A stretch of 64,000 nt of DNA from Palsa-504 sp963839095 (GCA_963839095.1 CAWIUF010000074.1:215071-279070); one strand, 5' to 3'; counted from the first letter of the stretch, positions 17,260-25,283 are shown. The notes: generated by a model from the letters alone, not told the origin. Program-made: numbers and translations.

Positions 17260-17664
17260 ATGAGTGATACCCCGGCTTCGGATTCGGCTCCGGCTCCGGC
17301 TTCGGCTTCGGCTTCGGCTTCGGCGAAGGCGGGGGAACCGCTGCCGGCGAGCACGGGGCGGCGGGCCCGGGAGACGAGTGCTGCGAGGCCCGCCCCGCGG
17401 GCCGAGGCGGCGCGGGCGCCGGCCCGGCACCGGATCGGGATCAGGGAACTGCGCCAGCAGGCCAGCGTCTACGTCGATCTCGCCGAGAAGGGCTACACCG
17501 TCGACATCACCAACCGGGGGCGGCTGGTCGCCCAGCTCATCCCGGTCCGGGAGCCGGATAGCCCGCTGGAACGCCTGATCGCGGCCGGGATCGTCGAGCC
17601 GGCCGAGGAGCCGGGCGGGGTTGGCGACCTCTCGCCTTATCCGTCGTCCGGAGGCTCGGGGTGA
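17260..17664 (+). CDS. Phd/YefM-type antitoxin with long low-complexity N-terminus
   Basis: 134 residues. The Phd-type DNA-binding fold covers about residues 57-105 (RIGIRELRQQASVYVDLAEK, then YTVDITNRGRLVAQLIPV). A toxin-wrapping tail follows (SPLERLIAAGIVEPAEEPGG). Ahead of the fold is an atypical 55-residue Ala/Ser/Pro/Arg-rich extension encoded in part by a hexanucleotide repeat. Family members usually begin within a few residues of the RIGIREL block, so the true start may be further in, although no better start with a ribosome-binding site was seen. GTGA overlap couples it to the toxin gene. It should neutralise the PIN protein and repress the operon. Confidence 0.85.
   Translation: MSDTPASDSAPAPASASASASAKAGEPLPASTGRRARETSAARPAPRAEAARAPARHRIGIRELRQQASVYVDLAEKGYTVDITNRGRLVAQLIPVREPDSPLERLIAAGIVEPAEEPGGVGDLSPYPSSGGSG
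17273..17325 (+). repeat. in-frame hexanucleotide repeat (CGGCTT-type) in antitoxin gene
   Basis: About eight copies of CGGCTT/CGGCTC/CGGATT in tandem, encoding alternating Ala with Ser, Pro or Asp (SAPAPASASASASA). Six-base units keep the frame, so slippage would change only the length of the N-terminal extension. Confidence 0.85.
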
Positions 17665-18059
17665 TCTACCTTCACTCGTCCGCGCTGGTCAAGCTGGCCA
17701 GGACCGAACCGGAAACGGCGGCGCTCGCGTCGTGGCTAGCCGAGCGTTCCGACCAGCCGCTGGTGTCGAGCGCGCTGCACCGGGCGGAGGTGCCGCGGGC
17801 GGTCTGGCAGGCCGAGCCGGGCGCGCTGCCGCGTAGTTACAAGGTGATCAAGCGTATTGCTCGGGTGGCGCTCAGCGCGGCCGTGCTCGATGACTCGGCG
17901 ACCTTGCCGCCGCAATCGCTGACGGCGGCGCAGGCTATTCACCTGGCGTCGGCGCTGGCGGTGAAGCGGGACCTGACCGCGTTCGTGGCCTACGACGAGT
18001 CGCTGCTGGCGGCGGCCAGGAACGCCGGGCTGCCGGTGGCTTCGCCCGGCGTTTCGTAG
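17661..18059 (+). CDS. VapC-like PIN-domain toxin with two catalytic acids replaced
   Basis: 132-residue PIN-domain protein, family RNase toxin. Fold markers are MIYLHSSALVKL, LVSSALHRAEVPRA, SLTAAQAIHLASALAV and LTAFVAYDESLLAAARNAGL. In active relatives the first motif is YLDSSAL and the third is LDAIHLA. Here residue 5 is His instead of Asp (codon CAC) and residue 91 is Gln instead of Asp (CAG). Glu43 and Asp112 remain. PIN RNases need these acids for Mg2+ binding, so catalysis is probably lost or strongly reduced. The frame is otherwise intact and full length. GTG start overlaps the antitoxin stop. Confidence 0.88.
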   Translation: MIYLHSSALVKLARTEPETAALASWLAERSDQPLVSSALHRAEVPRAVWQAEPGALPRSYKVIKRIARVALSAAVLDDSATLPPQSLTAAQAIHLASALAVKRDLTAFVAYDESLLAAARNAGLPVASPGVS

Positions 18060-18083
18060 CATCCGGCGCCGCGTAGCATCCGG
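18056..18083 (+). repeat. GTAGCATCCGG direct repeats after the toxin gene
   Basis: The 11-mer occurs at 18056-18066 (overlapping the toxin stop codon) and 18073-18083. Its first ten bases also occur at 17232-17241, just before the antitoxin gene, so the module is flanked by copies of one short sequence. Confidence 0.6.
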
Positions 18084-18232
18084 CTAGGGGGAGGCGTTCC
18101 GTTCTATCCGGTGAGGCGCCGCACTTCGTGCGGCTAGGCGGCGGCTCGCGACCGGATGCGAGTCACTGACGTCACACGGACACTGCGGGCCTCAGGCGTG
18201 AGCCGAGCGCGTTTTCGCCGCAGCAAACAACA

Positions 18233-18306
18233 CGGTGGATTCGCATTATCCGGTGGATCCGATACCCCCTAGGGGTCTGAATCCACCGGGTAATGCGGAT
18301 CCACCG
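18233..18306. terminator. long imperfect inverted repeat, probable bidirectional terminator
   Basis: Arms of about 36 bases each: the left begins CGGTGGATTCGCATTATCCG and the right ends with CGGGTAATGCGGATCCACCG. Mismatches are mostly G-U compatible, and the centre is CCCCTAGGGG. The place between convergent genes suits a terminator; the length also recalls a small palindromic mobile element. Confidence 0.6.
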
Positions 18307-18370
18307 CGTTAACTGATGCGGGTGGGATTGCTGGGGCTGTTGTGCTGGGTGTGGCGATAGGGCATCGGCA

Positions 18371-18529
18371 GGCGTGGGGGCGGGGCGCGGCGTGGGGGCG
18401 GGGCGTTGGCGCGCGGGGGCGGGGCGCGGCGTGGGGGCGGGGCGCGGCGTGGGGGCGCGGGTGGCGGGGGTGGGGCCTGGTTTGGGGGTGGGGTGGTGGC
18501 GGGGTGCGGGGGTGGTGGGGAGGGGGAGG
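18371..18529. repeat. G-rich tandem repeat tract
   Basis: Irregular units of GCGTGGGGGCGGGGCGCG type repeat four to five times, then turn into runs of GGGG separated by one to three bases. All long G runs are on the plus strand, so several G-quadruplexes could form. It lies immediately 3' of the mutase gene. Confidence 0.75.
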
Positions 18530-20185
18530 TTAGAAGGAGGCGGGTTCGGTGTAGGAGCCCCATTCGGTGCGGAGGGCGTCGCAGATTTCGCCGAGGGTGG
18601 CTTCGGCGCGAGCGGCGGCCAGCATCGGGGGGACGAGGTTCGCCTCGTCGGTGCGGGCGGCGGCGACCAGGGCGGTCAGGGCGGTGTCGACGGCCTGCTG
18701 GTCGCGGGCGGCGCGGCGGGCGGTGAGCGCCTTGACCTGCTCGCGCTCGACCTCGGGGCTGATCCGGAGGATCTCCAGCGGCTCGGCCACCGTGCCGGTG
18801 TGGCAGTTGACGCCGACGATCTTCTTCTCGCCCTTTTCCAGCTGCTGCTGGTAGGTGAACGAGGCTTCGGCGATCTCGCCGTTGAACCAGCCGTTCTCGA
18901 TGCCGGTCAGGATCCCGTCGGTCATCGAGCCGTCCGAGCTCAGCTCGCGGATCCGGGCGAAGATCGCCTCCGCTTCGGCCTCGATCCGGTCGGTCAGCGC
19001 CTCGATGTACCAGGATCCGCCGAGCGGGTCGGCGACGTTGGCCACGCCGGTCTCCTCCATGATGACCTGCTGCGTACGCAGGGCGGTCTCGGCCGCGGCC
19101 GGGCCGGGCAGGGCGAGCACCTCGTCCAGGGCGTTGGTGTGCAGCGAGTTGGTCCCGCCGAGGATGGCGGCCAGCGCCTCCACCGCGGTGCGGACGATGT
19201 TGTTGTCCGGCTGCGGGGCGGTCAGCGAGACGCCCGCGGTCTGGGTGTGGAAGCGCAGCCACTGCGCCCGGTCGGTCTTCGCGCCGTAGACGTCGCGCAG
19301 CCACCGGGCCCAGATCCGCCGGGCCGCGCGGAACTTGGCGATCTCCTCGAAGAAGTCGATGTGCGCGTCGAAGAAGAAGGACAGGCCGGGCGCGAAGGCG
19401 TCCACGTCCAGGCCGCGGGACAGGCCGAGCTCCACGTAGCCGAACCCGTCGGCCAGCGTGAACGCCAGCTCCTGGGCGGCCGTCGAGCCGGCCTCCCGGA
19501 TGTGGTAGCCGGACACCGACAGCGGCTTGTAGCGGGGGATGTTCTCGCCGCAGTACTGCATCAGGTCGCCGATGAGGCGCAGGTGCGGCTTCGGCTCGAA
19601 CAGCCACTCCTTCTGCGCGATGTACTCCTTGAAGATGTCGGTCTGCAGGGTGCCGTCCAGCTTGGACAGGTCCGCGCCCTGCCGCTCGGCGGCCACCAGG
19701 TACATGCAGAAGACTGGCACGGCCGGGCCGCTGATCGTCATCGAGGTGGTGGTGGCGGCCAGGTCGATGCCGTCGAACAGCACGTCCATGTCGGCGGCCG
19801 AGTCGATGGCCACGCCGCAGTGCCCGACCTCGCCCAGCGAGCGCGGCTCATCGGAGTCGCGGCCCATCAGGGTCGGCATGTCGAAGGCCACCGACAGGCC
19901 CGCGCCGCCCGCCGCCAGCAGCATCTTGTACCGCTCGTTGGTCTGCTGCGCGTTGCCGAACCCGGAGAACTGGCGGATCGTCCACGGCTTGCCGCGGTAC
20001 CCGGTGGCGTGGATGCCGCGGGTGAACGGGAACTCCCCCGGCCAGCCGATGCGCTCGGGGGGCGGCTCGCCGTCAGGCGGCCCGTACACCGGGTCGACCT
20101 CGAGCCCGGACAAGGTGGTGAAGTCCGCGTCGCGTTTGGCCGCCGCGTCGAAGCGGCGCTGCCAGCGCTCCCGTCCGTCGTCCAT
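18530..20185 (-). CDS. icmA: acyl-CoA mutase large subunit, isobutyryl-CoA mutase type
   Basis: 551-residue adenosylcobalamin-dependent carbon-skeleton mutase subunit (TIM barrel, substrate domain only). There is no C-terminal B12-binding domain and no DxHxxG motif, so a separate small subunit is needed and is not in this window. IRQFSGFGNAQQTN has Phe73 where methylmalonyl-CoA mutases have Tyr, and EYIAQKEWLF has Gln191 where they have Arg. Both choices are those of isobutyryl-CoA mutase, so n-butyryl/isobutyryl-CoA interconversion is the better call. VSGYHIREAG and NNIVRTAVEALAAILGGTNS are also seen. ATG 20185 follows CGGGAGG. An 18-bp palindrome lies 20 bp upstream. MeaB, epimerase and thiolase genes are nearby. 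Confidence 0.85.
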   Translation of the reverse strand: MDDGRERWQRRFDAAAKRDADFTTLSGLEVDPVYGPPDGEPPPERIGWPGEFPFTRGIHATGYRGKPWTIRQFSGFGNAQQTNERYKMLLAAGGAGLSVAFDMPTLMGRDSDEPRSLGEVGHCGVAIDSAADMDVLFDGIDLAATTTSMTISGPAVPVFCMYLVAAERQGADLSKLDGTLQTDIFKEYIAQKEWLFEPKPHLRLIGDLMQYCGENIPRYKPLSVSGYHIREAGSTAAQELAFTLADGFGYVELGLSRGLDVDAFAPGLSFFFDAHIDFFEEIAKFRAARRIWARWLRDVYGAKTDRAQWLRFHTQTAGVSLTAPQPDNNIVRTAVEALAAILGGTNSLHTNALDEVLALPGPAAAETALRTQQVIMEETGVANVADPLGGSWYIEALTDRIEAEAEAIFARIRELSSDGSMTDGILTGIENGWFNGEIAEASFTYQQQLEKGEKKIVGVNCHTGTVAEPLEILRISPEVEREQVKALTARRAARDQQAVDTALTALVAAARTDEANLVPPMLAAARAEATLGEICDALRTEWGSYTEPASF

Positions 20186-20204
20186 CAGGCGTGCCTCCCG
20201 AAAG

Positions 20205-20222
20205 TAGTAGGACGTCCTACTA
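20205..20222. promoter_or_regulatory. 18-bp perfect palindrome upstream of mutase gene
   Basis: TAGTAGGACGTCCTACTA, centred on GACGTC, 20 bp before the mutase start codon and just upstream of its ribosome-binding site. It is a strong candidate operator, perhaps for the MarR protein encoded at 22589-23104. Confidence 0.7.
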
Positions 20223-20305
20223 TTTTTCAGTGTATCCCGCGGGGAGAGCGCCCGCTCCCGGTAGGCACCGGTCGGGACCTTTTCGGAAAAAAAAGAAATT
20301 TCTGT

Positions 20306-20332
20306 GCAACCAATGAGCGGGTTGCGTCGTCT
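20306..20332 (+). promoter_or_regulatory. ECF-type promoter, TGCAACC-N16-CGTC
   Basis: TGCAACC (20306-20312) and CGTC (20329-20332) are separated by 16 bp, the usual layout of actinobacterial ECF sigma promoters with an AAC-type -35 and CGTC -10. It points toward the ECF sigma gene at 20646, suggesting autoregulation. Confidence 0.55.
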
Positions 20333-20645
20333 GTTAAGAGCGCGAGGCCAGCAACGGTCTCGCGCACAGCGGGGCCCGGACGTCACGGGGGCGCGCCCGG
20401 GCCAGTCACTGAGGGGCCGCAGGCTGGTGCAGCTGTAGGCAACGAGCAGGTTCCGGTGCGTGACGTGGCCGGACGGGGATGTGGTAGAAGTTGCCGTATC
20501 ACACGGGTGTTCTCGAGGACGCCCCGACCGGTCCGCGCATGATCTTCATGCCGGACCGGCCCGCGGGGCGCCAGGAACGCGGGGCGGCACCGAACTTGGG
20601 GCGGCGCTGTTCCCACCTGCCGGGAACTTCATCGAGGGAGATCCG

Positions 20646-21140
20646 GTGGGCAGCGTAAGCGAGGCTGACGCGGACGCGGCCGAGGAACTGTTCAAGGGCG
20701 TGTACCCCAAACTCGCCGGCTGGGTGCGGCGGCTGGTCGACGACGACGACACCGCGCACGAGATCGCGTCCGAGGCGTTCGTCCGGCTGCTGGCCCGGTG
20801 GACCAAGGTGGACAGCCCGCCGAGTTACCTGTACATGATCGCGACCAACCTGGTCCGCGACCACTGGCGCAAGACCGAACGGGAGCGGCGGGCCATCCGC
20901 AGCGTCACCGCGGGCGCCGCCGCCGACCCGGTGGCCTACCCGGTGCAGGATGTTGACGTGCGCAACCTCATCGCCTCGCTGCCGCCGCGGCTGCGGGATC
21001 CGTTCCTGCTGCATTACTACGGGGGGTTCGGGATCCGCGAGGTCGCGACGCTGCTGCACCGGCCGGAGGGCACCATCAAGGCCGACCTGTTCGCCGCGCG
21101 GGCCAAGCTGAAGACGGCGCTGGGGGAACGCGATGGCTGA
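20646..21140 (+). CDS. ECF-family RNA polymerase sigma factor
   Basis: 164-residue sigma-70 family factor with regions 2 and 4 only. Region 2: EELFKGVYPKLAGWVRRLVD, TAHEIASEAFVRLLARWTKV and SYLYMIATNLVRDHWRKTER (promoter melting). Region 4: LPPRLRDPFLLHYYGGFGIR, EVATLLHRPEGTIKADLFAA (helix-turn-helix). GTG 20646 follows GAGGGAG. Its end overlaps the beta-propeller membrane-protein gene by 8 bp, so the two are co-expressed, and the partner's cytoplasmic N-terminus could act as an anti-sigma. A candidate autoregulated promoter lies 314 bp upstream. Confidence 0.92.
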   Translation: MGSVSEADADAAEELFKGVYPKLAGWVRRLVDDDDTAHEIASEAFVRLLARWTKVDSPPSYLYMIATNLVRDHWRKTERERRAIRSVTAGAAADPVAYPVQDVDVRNLIASLPPRLRDPFLLHYYGGFGIREVATLLHRPEGTIKADLFAARAKLKTALGERDG

Positions 21141-22543
21141 CCGCCACGATCCCCGGGACAACCTCGACGACTGGCTGAGCGAGCGGATCGAGCCGCTGTC
21201 GCCGCCGCCGGGCACGTTCGACCTGATCAAGCGGCGGGCGCGACGGCGCAAGTTCCGCCGGCTGGCCATCACCGCGAGCTCGGCGGCGGTCATCGTGGCC
21301 GCGGCGATCACCGTCCCGCAGGTGGTCAACCTGCCCATGCTGAGCCCGAGCCCTACGTCGAGCCCGGCCGCCGCCGGGCAGCAGACCTCCTCCGTCACGC
21401 CGACCGCCCAGAACGGCGGCACGAATTCGGTGGCGGCTAGCTCGGAGCAGCCGGCCCCGACGCGGGCGTCGGTACCGGGTAACTTCCGGCCTACCTCGGT
21501 CACCTTCGTCAGTGCGCACACCGGGTGGGTGATCGGCCAGGCCAGCACGCCCGGCCACTGCGCCACGCAGTACTGCACCTCGGTGGCCCGCACCGGGGAC
21601 GCCGGGAGGACCTGGTCCGGCGTCCCGGCCCCGCTGGCCGGCGCGCCGGACGGGGCGACCGGGGTGAGCCAGCTCCGGTTCCTCAACCTGAACGACGGCT
21701 GGGCGTACGGGCCGGGCCTGTTCGTCACCCATACCGGCGGCAAGACCTGGACGCCGGTCGACACCCACGGCCTGCGGGTGACGGATCTGGAGACGGTGGG
21801 CGGACGGGTGTTCGCGCTGTGGGCGTCGTGCACCGGGACCGGGACCGCGTACGCCGGGAACTGCACCTCCTTTACCCTCTACTCCGCCGCGGCCTCCGGC
21901 GGCGCGCTGGACGCCGGTGGGCGCCGCCACCACCGGGCTGGCGGGCGGCACGGCGGGCGCGACCGCCTCGCTGGCGCTCACCGGCGGGCGCGGCTACCTG
22001 CTCGGGCCGGACGGGACGCTGTACGCCGGGCCGGTCGACGGCAGCGCGGCCTGGCAGAAGGTGGCCGCGCAGCCGCACGCCTGCGACGCCGGGACCCCGT
22101 CCGGCCAGGCCCAGCCGGGATCGCTGTTCGCCACGGCCGCATCCAGCGAGCTGGTGCTGGCCTGCCTCAGCCCCGCCAGCGACAGCAGCGTGGCCCCGCC
22201 GTCGAGCGAGCAGAAGCTGATCTTCTCCTCGGCCGACGGCGGGGCCAGCTGGAAGCGGATGGGCCAGGCGCCGGCCGCGGGGATCGCCTACTCGCTGGCG
22301 GCCAGCCCGTCGCAGAGCCTGGTGCTGGCCACCGACCGGGGCATCGAGCTGCTGCCGCCCGGCGAGAGCACCTGGCGGGTGGCCACGCTGACCGCCGCGT
22401 TCCCGGCCGGGGGGTTCAGTTACGTGGGCATGACCACCGACGAGCAGGGCATCGCGCTGCCCGCCGACCCGGCCGCCGGGGCCGTCTGGTTCACCTACGA
22501 CGGCGGCCAGACCTGGACGCCGTCGGCGGTCGCCAGCTCCTAG
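21133..22543 (+). CDS. membrane-anchored YCF48/BNR-type beta-propeller protein (frameshift near 21905)
   Basis: About 470 residues if a single-base shift near 21905 is corrected (ASGG joined to WTPVGAATTGLAGG). Cytoplasmic part 1-52 is charged (DNLDDWLSERIEPLSP, LIKRRARRRKFRR). One membrane helix follows (LAITASSAAVIVAAAITVPQ), then a Ser/Thr/Pro-rich stalk, then repeats with the BNR/YCF48 pattern, such as RTGDAGRTWSGVPAPL, THTGGKTWTPV, SADGGASWKRM and TYDGGQTWTPSA. Overlap with the ECF sigma gene suggests that the short cytoplasmic domain binds the sigma factor while the outer propeller senses something at the surface. No classical zinc anti-sigma motif (HxxxCxxC) is present, so this is inference. 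Confidence 0.75.
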
Positions 22544-22588
22544 GAGCCCGGGCTCCTGGGAGTGCAGGGCTCCCGGGGGTCCGGGCGC

Positions 22589-23104
22589 CTAGGTCTCGTC
22601 CGCGACGAAGTCCCCGGCCGCCAGGCGCAGTTCGCGGAACAGGTCGAAGATCTCCTTCAGCTGGCCCGGCCCGAAGCTGCCGAGGCCGAACTCCGCCGCC
22701 ATCAGGTCTCTGGTCGCCTGTTCCACCACGTCCCGGCCCGCCGGGGTGATCTCGGCCAGGCGGCCGCGGCCGTCGGCCGGGTTCGGCCTGCGGATCACCA
22801 GCTGCTGTCCTTCCAGCCGGCTGATGATGTTGGTCACGCTGGTGGGGTGCACCATCAGCCGCTCGCCGATCAGCCCGAGCGACAGCGAGCCGGTGCGGCT
22901 GAAGGTCAGCAGCACCAGCGCCTCGTACCGCGCGAACGTCAGCTGGTACGGCCGCAGCAGCGCGTCGAGCTCGGCCAGCAGGATCTGCTGCGCGCGCATG
23001 ATCGAGGTGACCGCGGCCATCGACGGCGACGGACCGAACCGCCGGGCCCAGATCTGCGCCGCGCGGTCGATCGGGTCGAACGGCAACTCCAGGGGCTTAC
23101 CCAC
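22589..23104 (-). CDS. MarR family transcriptional regulator
   Basis: 171-residue winged-helix regulator from GTG 23104. Seen are LLAELDALLRPYQLTFARYE, LSLGLIGERLMVHPTSVTNI (recognition helix), SRLEGQQLVIRRPNPADGRG (wing) and AEITPAGRDVVEQATRDLMA. It is 22 bp downstream of meaB in the same direction and close to the mutase, thiolase and epimerase genes. It is therefore a good candidate regulator of this acyl-CoA set, and the palindrome at 20205-20222 a candidate binding site. MarR members with this context often bind CoA thioesters, which here is inference. Confidence 0.9.
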   Translation of the reverse strand: MGKPLELPFDPIDRAAQIWARRFGPSPSMAAVTSIMRAQQILLAELDALLRPYQLTFARYEALVLLTFSRTGSLSLGLIGERLMVHPTSVTNIISRLEGQQLVIRRPNPADGRGRLAEITPAGRDVVEQATRDLMAAEFGLGSFGPGQLKEIFDLFRELRLAAGDFVADET

Positions 23105-23125
23105 GGGGACAACCGTATGCCGTGC

Positions 23126-24070
23126 TCAGGCCCCCCGCTGGCCCGCCCCGTCGAGCAGCTCGTCGGCGGCCCCGAACGGGTCCAGCGTGCCGTCGGCGAC
23201 CTGGCTGGCCAGCTCGTCGAGCCGGCTGGCGGCCAGCCGGCCGCGGAGCGCGGCGAAGGCCAGCGCGGTGAGCTCCTCCCGCGCCCGGGCCTGACGACGC
23301 CGCTTCAGCTCGCCCGTCGAGTTGAGCCAGGACCAGTGCTGGTCCAGGCGCTCGGTCAGCTCGCCGATGCCCTCGGACTTGGTCGCCGTGGTGCTGACGA
23401 TGGGCGGCTTCCAGTCGCCTTCGGCCCGGTCGGCCAGCGCGACCATGTTGCGCACGTCCCTGACCACCTGCTGGGCGTCCGGCTTGTCGGCCTTGTTCAC
23501 CACGAACAGGTCGGCGACCTCCAGGATCCCGGCCTTGGCGGCCTGGACCGCGTCGCCCATCCCCGGCGCGAGCAGCACCACCACGGAGTCCGCCAGCGAG
23601 GCGACGGCCACCTCGGCCTGCCCCACGCCGACCGTCTCGATGATGATCAGCTCGAACCCGGCCGCGTCGAGCACCCGGACGGCCTGCGGCGTCGAGGCGG
23701 CCAGGCCGCCCAGGTGCCCCCGGCTGGCCATCGACCGGATGTAGACGCCCTCGTCGGTGGCGTGCTCCTGCATCCGGATCCGGTCGCCGAGCAGCGCGCC
23801 GCCGGTGAACGGCGAGCTCGGGTCGACGGCGAGCACCGCGACCCGGTGACCGGCCGCGCGGAACGCGGTCAGCAGGGCGCCGGTCACGGTGGACTTGCCG
23901 GCCCCGGGCGCGCCGGTCAGGCCGATCACCCGCGCGCGGCCGGTCTGGGGCAGAAGATCTTTAATGACCGAACGAATCCGCGGCGACTCATCCTCAACCA
24001 GCGACAGCAGCCTGGCCAGGGCGCGGACATCCCCCGCTCGGGCCTGGTCGATTTCAGCGTGGCCGGCCAC
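23126..24070 (-). CDS. meaB: methylmalonyl-CoA mutase-associated GTPase MeaB
   Basis: 314-residue G3E-family P-loop GTPase that guards B12 loading and protects acyl-CoA mutases from inactivation. Walker A GAPGAGKST is at residues 53-61. VLAVDPSSPFTGGALLGDRI, RMQEHATDEGVYIRSMASRG and HLGGLA are signatures of MeaB/ArgK. The G3-type loop IIIETVGVGQAEVAV and the base-recognition motif VNKAD (guanine specificity) follow. GTG 24070 lies 9 bp after the thiolase stop, giving a thiolase-meaB-marR operon. Its client is presumably the ICM-type mutase encoded at 18530-20185. Confidence 0.94.
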   Translation of the reverse strand: MAGHAEIDQARAGDVRALARLLSLVEDESPRIRSVIKDLLPQTGRARVIGLTGAPGAGKSTVTGALLTAFRAAGHRVAVLAVDPSSPFTGGALLGDRIRMQEHATDEGVYIRSMASRGHLGGLAASTPQAVRVLDAAGFELIIIETVGVGQAEVAVASLADSVVVLLAPGMGDAVQAAKAGILEVADLFVVNKADKPDAQQVVRDVRNMVALADRAEGDWKPPIVSTTATKSEGIGELTERLDQHWSWLNSTGELKRRRQARAREELTALAFAALRGRLAASRLDELASQVADGTLDPFGAADELLDGAGQRGA

Positions 24071-24079
24071 GAGGCGGGG

Positions 24080-25283
24080 CTAGCCGGGGACCCGGAACAG
24101 CAGCGCCTCGCCCTGGCCGCCGCCGCCGCACAGGGCGGCCGCGCCGAGCCCGCCGCCGCGGCGGCCGAGCTCGAGGCACAGGTGCAGCGCGATCCGGGCG
24201 CCGGAGGCGCCGATCGGGTGGCCGATGGCGATCGCGCCGCCGTCGACGTTCACGATGTCCGGGTCGACACCCAGCTCGCGCACGGACTGGAGGGCGACCA
24301 CCGAGAACGCCTCGTTGATCTCGACCAGCTTCAGGTCGCTCACGTCCAGGCTGGCCTTGGCCAGCGCCTGCTTGATGGCGTTCGACGGCTGCGAGTGCAG
24401 GGAGTTGTCCGGGCCGGCCACGTTGCCGTGCGTGCCGATCTCGGCGATGACGGGGAGCCCGTCCCGTTCGGCCCAGTTCTTTGGTGGTGACCACGACGGC
24501 GGCCGCACCGTCGGATATCTGGGATGCGGTGCCGGCCGTGATCGTGCCGTCTTTGAGGAAGGCCGGCCGGAGCTTGGCCAGGGTTTCGAGGGTGGTGCCG
24601 GGGCGGATGCCCTCGTCCTCGGTCACCGTGATGGCCTCGCCGCCTCGCTGCGGGATGAGGACCGGGGCGATCTCGGCCGCGAACACGCCGTTCTTCGCGG
24701 CGGCGGCCGCGCGCTGGTGGGACCGGACGGCGAACTCGTCCTGCTGCTCGCGGGTGATGCCGAGCTCGCGCCCGCTGCGTTCGGTCGATTCGCCCATGGA
24801 GAGGTGGTCGAAGGCGTCGGTCAGGCCGTCCAGCGCCATCGAGTCCTCCACGGTGACCGGGCCGTACTTGTAGCCGGCCCGGGAGTTCACCAGCAGGTGC
24901 GGCGCGCGGGTCATGGACTCCATCCCGCCCGCCACGATGACGTCGTACTCCCCCAGCCGGATCAGCTGCGACGCGAGCGCGATGGCGTCCAGGCCGGACA
25001 GGCACACTTTGTTCACCGTCAGCGCTGGAACGGACATGCTGATGCCCGCGGCCACGGCGGCCTGCCGGGCGGTGATCTGCCCGGCGCCCGCCTGCAGCAC
25101 CTGGCCCATGATCACGTACTGCACCTGGTCCGGGGTCACCTGGGCGCGGTCGAGGGCGGCCGCGATGGCGACGCCGCCCAGCTCGCTGGCAGACTGGCTG
25201 GCGAGGGACCCGAGCAGGCGGCCGACCGGGGTCCGGGCGCCGCCGACGATGACCGGCTGACGTGAATCGTTCATGTCATTCAC
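24080..25283 (-). CDS. acetyl-CoA C-acetyltransferase (thiolase), frameshift near 24476
   Basis: About 400 residues. It condenses or cleaves acetoacetyl-CoA or longer 3-ketoacyl-CoA. VIVGGARTPVGRLLGSLASQ opens the fold, and the acyl-accepting cysteine is in NKVCLSGLDA (Cys94). GGMESMTRAPHLL is conserved. The C-terminal half, read in another frame, has GNVAGPDNSLHSQPSNAIK, VEINEAFSVVALQ, GGAIAIGHPIGASGARI (catalytic His) and CGGGGQGEALLF (second Cys). Removing one C on the coding strand (G at 24476) joins TTKE to WAERDGLPVIAEIG, so an indel is the likely cause. Divergent from the epimerase gene by 30 bp. Start GTG 25283 or ATG 25274. Confidence 0.9.

Larger units (their letters stand above)
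18060..18529. other. 470-bp non-coding region with hairpin and G-rich repeats
   Basis: No gene was found between the toxin gene and the convergent mutase gene. It contains the end of the 11-mer repeats, a long imperfect hairpin (18233-18306) and a G-rich repeat tract (18371-18529). Confidence 0.65.
20186..20645. other. divergent promoter region between mutase and sigma-factor genes
   Basis: 460 bp with no recognisable gene. It holds the mutase palindrome (20205-20222), a run of A residues at 20287-20298 and an ECF-type promoter (20306-20332). The 300 bp from there to the sigma-factor start would be a long untranslated leader; no known riboswitch was recognised in it. Confidence 0.55.

Noticed and set aside
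18374..20542. 722-codon plus-strand frame opposite the mutase gene
   Set aside because: Mirror frame of the strongly conserved acyl-CoA mutase, and its start lies in G-rich repeats.
20333..20645. Cobalamin or other riboswitch in the long leader before the sigma-factor gene
   Set aside because: No B12-box or other known aptamer core was recognised; the leader faces the sigma gene and not the B12-dependent mutase.
22562..24490. 642-codon plus-strand frame opposite MarR, MeaB and thiolase
   Set aside because: Covers three recognisable genes on the other strand; composition typical of an antisense frame.
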